Shown: piece by piece, positions 40,192 to 46,536 of the stretch
How the letters are laid out: each line of letters starts with the position of its first letter
Numbering within the stretch: the first letter of the stretch is position 1
Source: an uncultured Bacteroidales bacterium
Lineage (GTDB): Bacteria > Bacteroidota > Bacteroidia > Bacteroidales > UBA932
Reading direction: 5' to 3'
Assembly (NCBI GenBank): GCA_944326355.1
Contig: CALVDO010000019.1
Coordinates: 1 to 46,536 of the forward strand
Length of the DNA stretch: 46,536 nucleotides
Notes under the pieces: model-generated
The model's database searches: none
The model's input: the letters and a program-made list of their open reading frames with translations, nothing else
Told to the model about the DNA's origin: nothing
Position numbers and translations under genes: made by a program

Positions 40192-43008
40192 TCACTTTAT
40201 CGTGAAGTTCGACAGGAGCTGCAGCTGATCGGTCGGAGGCGTCTCTGTCGGCATCAGCGGATTCAGGACAGTGTATCGGGTGCCGGAGATTCCGTCTATT
40301 ACGGAGGCGTTTGCAAGCCATGTCTCAAATGTCGCAAGTTCAGCCCGTTTTTCTTCAGTCATTGCCTTAACGAGGGCATCGCATTCTTTCACCATCTGCC
40401 TGCATGACTTGAGAACCTTCCCGTAAGTTATGGCTCTCAGCCCCAGTTCTGCAAGTCCGATATTAGCGTTTACGAAATCGAGTCCCAGTTTCGCTATGTC
40501 GGCGTCAAGTTTCGACAGTCTCTTCATTTCCTCCGCGCAGGCCTGATATTCCTCCGGGATGCTGACCAAAAATCCGTTGTCAAGCCTGTCTTCATCATCA
40601 ACTTTGATGGAAATGGCCTTGCATGGAGCTCCAGATGCGGTTTCGAGATAAGTCGTATGGATTTTATATACCGGAGCGGTGTCCTCCAGAAGTTTCAGCG
40701 TTTCAGAATGAATCTTCATGCAGCCGGCTATGTATTCGTCGACGCTTTGTACGCCGGAGTAGTCGGGCCGCTTCCATTCGATGCTCATGCTCTTTTCGGT
40801 GTACGGCGGTTCAGTCACGACACTTTGCGACAGCCGGGCTTCTTTCGGGATCGTCAGTTCCTTCTTTTCCTTTGAAAGCCTGAGGTCATAGAACACATAT
40901 TGTCCGGAAGTGTTGTTTGTGTTCGCAAGCCAGAACATCAGCTGTTCACATCCGTCTATCGGAACCGTGACGGTCTGCGGCTCCATAGTCTCATAGACGG
41001 TAAGTTCGGCCACGACTTTCTGGTCGGCACCTATGAGCAGCGTCTCCTTGTAGTCCGATTTCTGTTCGGAAAACGGCCTGTAGCAAGCGACGGTAAAGGT
41101 GAGGCTGTTGTATTGTCCATAAGTGTTGAAGGCCGCGCATGAGTTTTCGATGGCTGTCCCGCCTGCCGCAAGCATGAGGAAGGCCGCTGCGCCTGTCAGC
41201 GTGCTTCCTACTACCGCTCCGCCCACCGCGCCTGCGGCAACGAATGCAGAACCGACAGCTGCTCCGCCTATCGCAGCGGCTGCCGCGTTGTCAGTTCCTT
41301 CGGAGAGCACGCCGTGGTCAAGAGAAAAATGTACGCTCGTCTGCAGTATGAAGCCTTTGTTGATGCGGCTGCCGTCCGGCATCTCAAAATACCGCCTCTG
41401 AGTGCTTCCGTCGTAGAATATCTTGTCCCTCTCATCCTCTTTCGTGCTCACATAATGAATGTATGGCGCCCCGAGGTCTATCAGGTCCGTTTCGTCCGGA
41501 CATTCCGGGACGGGATGAGTGAAAAGGTCGTTTTCCACAGGCTCGCCTCTGTAGACCACTATGTCGGCGATTCCGTATGCTCCGACATTGAGATTTCCAG
41601 ATCCCCCGTTCTCGAAGCGTAGCTTTCTGCATCTGTTTATCGGAAGGGTGAAATGCTGATTGGGATATGTGGCTTTCATCGGAGCCTCAAGGATGAGCCT
41701 GTCGTCGGCGTAGACCCTTATCACGTCGTTGGTCATGGCCCAGCTCTTGCCGACATAGCCTGCGGTGAAGCTGACGTAGTCAAACTCGTTACCGAGGTCG
41801 AATACTGCGTAAGAAACCGTGTTGTCATTCCAGAAGTCCGCTTTCTCAAAGAGCACGAATCCTTCGCTGAATCTTGTCCCTCCCATCGAAAACGTTATGT
41901 GGTCCGACGCGCCGTCATATACCTGATGCTCGATTTGGCCGCCAACTGCATACGGCGGGATATTGGAGACGAGTCTGCACACGTCCGGCAGCGTCTTCAG
42001 CTTCGGATTTATCCCGCTTTCTGACGCGGAGCCTTCTTCTGCCGAAGTATAGGTTCCCTCCGGATAGAGCGTGGCGTCGACTATGGCCGCATACATGCTC
42101 TGGTCTGACTGCTCCGTATGTATGGAGAGCTGGCGGCATCCGCTGACGTCAAGGACGATCCGTCTCGCTATGTCTGTCTGTGAGATTTCGTACTCATGGA
42201 TTATCTTCCCGTCGGCCTTGATGGTTATCCATCCTTTCCCTCCGCTGCTCTTGTCATTGTCCACAGGTCCGGCAAGCAGACTCAGGGTCTCGTATTGCCC
42301 CCGCAGGTTGAAGTACGATGCGCCGGGCTGCACCCCGATGAAAGCCATCTGCATATTGCAGACGATTCCGTAGTGATATTTGTTCCCGTTTACGAAAACG
42401 GTCTTATGCTCCATGTCGGGAGAAATGCAGAAATGGTTGTACTGGGCGTATGGCTTCAGGTCTTTTACCAGCTGTGTCTTCTTTGGAGGAGCGGTGATTA
42501 GATTCCCTGTCTCCTTCGGCGTCTCTCCGGCCTTCCATAGGGCGACTTCCGCGAAACCTATGTCGTCTTCTCCCTTGACGATCATGAATTTCAGCTCCTC
42601 CGCTCCGGTTATGTCCAGCTTCATCCTGCGGGGCACGTCGTATTTGCGCACTATCTCGTCGGCTATCTTCCTTCCGTCGGCGTATATGGTGACGACTGCC
42701 GGTTCATTGTCAAAAGACTCCGGGTCATAGATGCGCCCGAGGACAAATGTCAGAACGGCATATTCTCCGCCGGTCCTGAATGTCACATGTCCCGGCCTGT
42801 ACGGCGCAAGGCTGCTTCCGACAGTGAATCCGGACGTCCAGTCGAGTCCTCCAGTCAATTTCATCTTCGGCCCGCCTGATGTGGACTTATAGGCTCTGTA
42901 TTCGTAGCTGTCTACCGGCGAAAGCGTGTTCACGAGATATCTTGTCTGCGAGTGCGACACCGGGGAAAATGCGAGCAGGGCGATTAGAATTGGCAGTATC
43001 CGTTTCAT
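40192..43008 (-). CDS. Secreted NPCBM-like repeat protein with glycine-zipper insert
   Basis: 938-aa protein with a signal peptide (MKRILPILIALLAFSPVSHS). Four divergent beta-sandwich repeats resembling NPCBM/carbohydrate-binding domains lie at about 24-158, 188-316, 345-490 and 510-712. Each has an xxGF/GI strand (GFTV at 60, YGIV at 213, EGFV at 382, KGFI at 551) and later an ADG/ADD/ADQ turn (110, 265, 434, 661). Inside repeat 4 is an Ala/Gly-rich hydrophobic insert (about 574-618, with GGAAVGSAF and GAVGGAVVG) like glycine zippers that enter membranes. Residues 750-905 are mostly helical. I do not recognise the whole protein. It follows the DUF1963 gene by 27 nt. Confidence 0.7.
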   Translation of the reverse strand: MKRILPILIALLAFSPVSHSQTRYLVNTLSPVDSYEYRAYKSTSGGPKMKLTGGLDWTSGFTVGSSLAPYRPGHVTFRTGGEYAVLTFVLGRIYDPESFDNEPAVVTIYADGRKIADEIVRKYDVPRRMKLDITGAEELKFMIVKGEDDIGFAEVALWKAGETPKETGNLITAPPKKTQLVKDLKPYAQYNHFCISPDMEHKTVFVNGNKYHYGIVCNMQMAFIGVQPGASYFNLRGQYETLSLLAGPVDNDKSSGGKGWITIKADGKIIHEYEISQTDIARRIVLDVSGCRQLSIHTEQSDQSMYAAIVDATLYPEGTYTSAEEGSASESGINPKLKTLPDVCRLVSNIPPYAVGGQIEHQVYDGASDHITFSMGGTRFSEGFVLFEKADFWNDNTVSYAVFDLGNEFDYVSFTAGYVGKSWAMTNDVIRVYADDRLILEAPMKATYPNQHFTLPINRCRKLRFENGGSGNLNVGAYGIADIVVYRGEPVENDLFTHPVPECPDETDLIDLGAPYIHYVSTKEDERDKIFYDGSTQRRYFEMPDGSRINKGFILQTSVHFSLDHGVLSEGTDNAAAAAIGGAAVGSAFVAAGAVGGAVVGSTLTGAAAFLMLAAGGTAIENSCAAFNTYGQYNSLTFTVACYRPFSEQKSDYKETLLIGADQKVVAELTVYETMEPQTVTVPIDGCEQLMFWLANTNNTSGQYVFYDLRLSKEKKELTIPKEARLSQSVVTEPPYTEKSMSIEWKRPDYSGVQSVDEYIAGCMKIHSETLKLLEDTAPVYKIHTTYLETASGAPCKAISIKVDDEDRLDNGFLVSIPEEYQACAEEMKRLSKLDADIAKLGLDFVNANIGLAELGLRAITYGKVLKSCRQMVKECDALVKAMTEEKRAELATFETWLANASVIDGISGTRYTVLNPLMPTETPPTDQLQLLSNFTIK

Positions 43009-43035
43009 GGCTTAATGTTTTTCGGGTAATGATGG

Positions 43036-43683
43036 TCATGAAGAGAGCACGATGGCCCTGACGTCAGAGAAGTTGCGGTTCTTCAGGTCGGAAGGGGAGA
43101 TCAGAAAATCCAGGACTCCGACATCCATAAAGTTCAGGATAAAGTCATCTCCCTCAAAGGAGTCCACCTGAAGAAGGATCAGCCTGTCTTCAAACGGATG
43201 GTCCCATGTTTCCCACGGCCTATGTGTCGGCGGTGCAAAAAGCGAGTGTTCATCCTGGGATTCCGCAGGGTCAAGTCTGAAGCTGATGCTGAGTTCGTCC
43301 GGAACGGGATGGTACATATATATTTCCGGTACGGCAGTCTCCTTCAATGTCTCGGAATCGGGCAGATACATTACCTTGACCGCATCTGCCTCGCTTATGG
43401 TGCCTCCGATACACTCCTCATCGTCATAATGGCCGAGATGGCAGCCGATTTTTGCGAAAAAAGAAAGGAGGCCCAAATGCGGAAGGAGACAGTCTGTGTC
43501 ATAGCGGCTGATGTCTTCCAGATTTATCTGGCAGATGAAAAAATACGGACGGCTGACGCCCTCGCAGTCGATATATGATGGAAAACTGCAGCCTGACGGC
43601 AGATCCGGGTTTCCCCAGAATTTCGAAGATCCTTTCGGAAGCTTTCCTGAGGGCCGTGACGGAAGAAGGTAGACGGGGGGCAT
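43036..43683 (-). CDS. DUF1963/YwqG-like protein
   Basis: 215-aa cytoplasmic-looking protein. The YwqG (DUF1963) pattern is present: SSKFWGNPDLPSGCSFP, YFFICQINLEDISRYD, LLPHLGLLSFFAK, then GGTISEADAVKVMYLP and a long acidic C-terminus with DLILLQ/FILNFMDVGVLDFLISPSDL-type strands. The family is uncharacterised; members occur in accessory islands and near polymorphic toxins, where some look like immunity proteins. It has its own promoter at 43708-43738 and is co-directional with the 938-aa gene. Confidence 0.78.
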   Translation of the reverse strand: MPPVYLLPSRPSGKLPKGSSKFWGNPDLPSGCSFPSYIDCEGVSRPYFFICQINLEDISRYDTDCLLPHLGLLSFFAKIGCHLGHYDDEECIGGTISEADAVKVMYLPDSETLKETAVPEIYMYHPVPDELSISFRLDPAESQDEHSLFAPPTHRPWETWDHPFEDRLILLQVDSFEGDDFILNFMDVGVLDFLISPSDLKNRNFSDVRAIVLSS

Positions 43684-43707
43684 AGGCTCGTTGTCTCTGA
43701 TTTGTCA

Positions 43708-43738
43708 TAAAGTTAGACAATAATTCCTTATCTACAAA
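43708..43738 (-). promoter_or_regulatory. Promoter of the DUF1963/NPCBM-like pair
   Basis: Minus strand: TTTG (43738-43735), a 19-nt spacer, then TAACTTTA (43715-43708), one base off TAnnTTTG. Confidence 0.6.
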
Positions 43739-43850
43739 TATTTTGGACTGGTTCAGCCTTATTTGGTCTGCCGGCCATTTATACTGAGACGCCTGTCAGG
43801 ACCTCAACAGCCGACGGAATTGCCCACGCCTTTCTTTTCGGCAAAGATGG

Positions 43851-45424
43851 ATGACCACAGTGCCGCAATATGGTCAAGAGGCGTACACCATATCGCCGGA
43901 ACTTATGCCGGGAAGGGTGGCTGAAATCCTTAACGGGGCTTGGAGAGAGTTTAGGGAAGGGTCTACAGACGGGGCGGTGACAGACAGGGATTCGCTTTGT
44001 CGGACATTTTCGGAGCTGATAAGGGAAAGAGCTGCTGAAGAAAAAGACTTTTTCATCAGGACAGGCCTCATTCCCGAAGGCTCTTCGCAGCGGAAGAAGA
44101 TAGACGTCGAGTGCGGATTCAGAACTGCAGAAGCCACTTATTCCTGTGCTATCATAATTTCCTTGAGGACATTCTGTATGGCGCAGACGCAGACGGCTAC
44201 TCGGAGTGCCGCTTCTATATGGTGACCGGTTCGGAGGCATTCCGGACCACGGCGGCATACAGGACGAAGTCGGAGGATTTTCCGGAGTTCGGGCTGAACC
44301 GTCATTCCACGGCGAAATATGTGCGGTATCATGATGCGCGGGAAAGCGGCGAGAAGCAGGAGCTCATCTTCAGGAATGAGTATGACATCAGCTGGTGGCC
44401 TCAGTCCGGCTCCTCAAACTGGCATTTTCTTGAAGTCGACGTCAATGCAAAGACCGAGGACTGCATTGTAGGGGTTTATCATGTTGAGGATGAGGACGGG
44501 AATCTGGCGTATGAACATCATGTCCTGAAGGAACAGGAGTATGAAGACTTTATGCGAGGCCGTTCCGACAGAAGTCTCGAGGCTGCGTTCCGGCTTTCAG
44601 AGGCTCCGTTCGAAAATGCGGACCGGCAGCCGTGGTCTCTCAATAAGGGCAAAATCCTTTATGCTTCATACATAAAGATAGCCAGATCGGCTTCTGCGGT
44701 GATATTCGACGTGCTTCATGACTTCCTCGTGATCAATACGGTGGAGATGGGCGGCAAGACGCTGAGGGTGAGGCTTGAAGACAGGAAGATGATCAAAAGC
44801 CTTTCCGATGCGGAAGACTACTGGGACGTCGGACGGGAGAGACGCGGTCTTGTCGGCAGTCATACGGTCTGTCGGGAGCATGTACACATTGCCGGGGAGA
44901 CATTCTATGTCGACCTGGAGACCAAATGGGACGGACCGGACGGGAAAAAGAAATACATCGACATCACCTGCGGCTTTTATGAATTGGGCAGCCGAGTTCC
45001 GAAATATGCCTGTGCCATAGAGCTCAAGTTCAAGAGAAAGGATTATGGCGCACTGCCGCACAATCTGTTCGCGATCTACAGAGACATCGAGTCGCTTGAG
45101 CGCGAAGTCATGACTGATGGAAATGTCGGGGAACAGAAGTATTTTGAAGGCCGGTTCTATTTCTTGACCAACAATGATGACTACTGCAATAAGGCAGCCT
45201 ATGTCAACAAGTCAAAGCAGGAGACTGATGGCGAGAACAGGTATAAGGCCTTCGGCCTGAATGGAGAGAAGACCCGCAGGGAAGTTGTCTATCATCCGGA
45301 GAAGGGTTCAGAGGAAGACAGAAAAGTTGAACTGAAAAATGAATATGAGCTTGTCTGGGAACAGCATAAGGGCGACAGCTCTGACGACAACTGGTATTTC
45401 CTGGAAATAGACATTGTCGGATAA
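43851..45424 (+). pseudogene. Frameshifted two-module protein gene of unknown function
   Basis: Two overlapping frames make up one damaged gene. Frame one (43851 to about 44150) encodes an N-terminal part ending KIDVECGFRTAEATYSCAI; frame two (about 44145 to 45424) continues from YHNFLEDILYG. A second, intact copy of the same module lies near the end (about 44940-45424: YIDITCGFYELGSRVPKYACAI, RFYFLTNNDDYCNKAAYV, DNWYFLEIDIVG), matching copy one (RFYMVTGSEAFRTTAAYR, SNWHFLEVDV). Against copy two, copy one lacks about 40 nt between CAI and HN, which explains the frameshift. The second frame alone is open from 44111 for 437 aa and might still be translated. No signal peptide; no family recognised. 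Confidence 0.65.
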
Positions 45425-45517
45425 GGGATATTGCGGGGACGAAGGCCGGGAGTTCGTCGTATATCAGGACGGATGTTTAATTTGCTCGAAGAGAAAATTC
45501 CTTTGCTCTCCTGCCTG

Positions 45518-46330
45518 CTATATGAGGCTTATTGTGTCCAGGTCGTCGGGGACATAGACATTGCCGCTGAAGTTGCGCCGCGCCTCGTCCCCGTACCGTT
45601 TCTTGCGCTCCTGCAGGCATGTGTCTTCGGTGTGGTAGAGGACAAGGTTTCTGACATGGAGACGTTCGGCAATGATGCCGGTGTCGAGGGCCGTGCTGTG
45701 GTTCTTCTCGTATGGCTTGAAGATGTCCCTGTCGTCATACAGGCAGAAGGCCTCGCACATGAGCCAGTCGGCATTTTCAACATAACTGATGTTCTGTCCG
45801 TTGAAAGGTTCATCCCCGAGGCAGACAAGTGTCTGTCCGTCGGACAGGACAGTCCTGAACCCGAACTGCTTTTCCTTGGTGGACCTTACGTCGAAGCACT
45901 CCATGGGGAAGGCTCCGGCTTCGAATTTCTCACCGTCATGCACTTCGTGCATCAGTACGGTCTTCCCGATGCAGTCTGAATATTTCCTTTGCAGGGTCAT
46001 CCGGCAGATGTCGGTGAGGACTCTGATGCTCTTGTCGTGGCCGTAGATGTTGAAGACTCCCGTGTATTTCCCTTTGAGGATTTCCTGCATAATCACCCTG
46101 ACCACCCATACCGCGCCGAGTATATGGTCTGTATGCGCGTGCGTTATGAACATGTCGTGGATGTCTCCAAGGCGGATGTCGGCTTTCTCCAGCTGTTGCA
46201 GTATGCCGTTTCCTCCGCCGGCATCGACCAGGAGCATTGAGCCGCGGTCTCTGATGATGAAGCAGGTGTTGTAGCATCGGGTCACTACGGCGTTCCCGGT
46301 GCCGAGCATGATGATCTGAGGAGTTTCCAT
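45518..46330 (-). CDS. MBL-fold metallohydrolase (RNase Z-like)
   Basis: 270-aa metallo-beta-lactamase-fold protein. The start ETPQIIMLGTGNAVVTRCYNTCFII matches the RNase Z/arylsulfatase-like subgroup. The metal motif THAHTDH has H64, H66, D68 and H69; CLGDEP supplies the bridging Asp and KNHSTA a later His. Bona fide tRNA 3' nuclease RNase Z is usually longer with a flexible arm; here a helical insert at about 70-95 could play that part, but a general phosphodiesterase or other hydrolase is as likely. It is a single gene with its own -7 box at 46363-46370. Confidence 0.85.
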   Translation of the reverse strand: METPQIIMLGTGNAVVTRCYNTCFIIRDRGSMLLVDAGGGNGILQQLEKADIRLGDIHDMFITHAHTDHILGAVWVVRVIMQEILKGKYTGVFNIYGHDKSIRVLTDICRMTLQRKYSDCIGKTVLMHEVHDGEKFEAGAFPMECFDVRSTKEKQFGFRTVLSDGQTLVCLGDEPFNGQNISYVENADWLMCEAFCLYDDRDIFKPYEKNHSTALDTGIIAERLHVRNLVLYHTEDTCLQERKKRYGDEARRNFSGNVYVPDDLDTISLI

Positions 46331-46362
46331 GTGATAAATCTGAACGGCTTCTTATGCCGCTG

Positions 46363-46370
46363 CAAAGATA
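46363..46370 (-). promoter_or_regulatory. -7 box of the MBL-fold gene
   Basis: TATCTTTG on the minus strand, a perfect -7 box, 32 nt before the start codon at 46330. Confidence 0.6.
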
Positions 46371-46450
46371 GTCCAAATCAACGGAAGTTTTGTAAAAATG
46401 TAAGGACACTCCGTCAATCGGAAGAGATTATTCTTGCGAAAACCGAGAAT

Positions 46451-46536
46451 ATGGTTGAAGGCAAGGCGCAGGAGGAAGCGGAGAAGGATAAGTCCAAGGT
46501 GTTGCTGTCCGACTTCATAGAACTGTTGATAGACGA
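46451..46536 (+). CDS. Possible partial ORF at the window edge
   Basis: An open frame from ATG 46451 runs off the end; it encodes a Lys/Glu-rich start (MVEGKAQEEAEKDKSK) followed by LLSDFIELLID. Minus-strand frames are open here as well, so the coding strand is uncertain. Listed because 46371-46536 holds nothing else recognisable. Confidence 0.25.
   Translation, partial: MVEGKAQEEAEKDKSKVLLSDFIELLID

Noticed and set aside
34424..43720. Shared 11-mer AAAGTTAGACA at about 34424 and 43709 as mobile-element ends
   Set aside because: No transposase, inverted ends or target duplication; the second copy is explained by a promoter.

Overview
The window looks like a chromosomal segment of a GC-rich Bacteroidales bacterium (order-level call; the genus is not resolvable by eye). 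Evidence: ribosomal proteins S19-L22-S3 with Bacteroidetes-type tails, the ftsX-DUF3098-uppP block, DUF4270/DUF4294/DUF4465/BACON/fimbrillin lipoproteins, a glycogen synthase reduced to its N-terminal half, a lysO transporter split in two, and repeated use of the Bacteroidetes -7 promoter box TAnnTTTG (often TATCTTTG) in place of E. coli-type promoters.

Layout. 1-1.3 kb: end of an S10-type ribosomal operon, which stops after rpsC at a terminator and is followed by a 20-bp tandem repeat. 1.4-5.5 kb: thioredoxin-fold lipoprotein, uvrC, pnuC, acpP. 5.6-11.7 kb: envelope genes (DUF4270 lipoprotein and GT5 protein leftward; ftsX, DUF3098, uppP, lpxH rightward; DUF4294 leftward). 11.8-19.7 kb: leftward alpha-2-macroglobulin/pbpC pair. 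19.9-26.7 kb: a compact meso-DAP/lysine operon (dapE-like, lysC, dapB, dapA, dapD, aminotransferase, dapF). 26.8-34.4 kb: lipoproteins, rpsP-rimM, DUF2147 protein, tRNA-Leu(GAG), a membrane TPR/LuxR-type regulator, BACON and fimbrillin-like lipoproteins. 34.5-35.4 kb: split lysO. 35.5-39.4 kb: a WYL-domain regulator, then a structured RNA, a Ro60/TROVE protein, a small HD (alarmone-hydrolase-like) protein and a single-HKD phospholipase-D-fold protein. 39.5-40.1 kb: Fe-type superoxide dismutase. 40.2-46.5 kb: accessory genes (938-aa NPCBM-like repeat protein with a glycine-zipper insert, DUF1963 protein, a frameshifted two-module gene, an MBL-fold hydrolase) and an unresolved edge.

The most interesting part is 35.5-39.4 kb. 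A promoter with a -7 box at 36546-36553 lies next to a perfect 7-bp palindrome. It should produce a roughly 90-nt RNA whose two ends pair and which ends in nine U residues; only 20 nt later the Ro60 gene starts. Ro60 proteins bind Y RNAs, so this leader is a candidate Y-like RNA, an attenuator, or both. The Ro60 gene is translationally coupled (ATGA) to an HD protein carrying all SpoT-type hydrolase residues, followed 14 bp later by a PLD-fold protein. WYL regulators often control stress or phage-defence genes. The whole may be an RNA-surveillance/alarmone/nuclease stress or defence module; that functional reading is inference.
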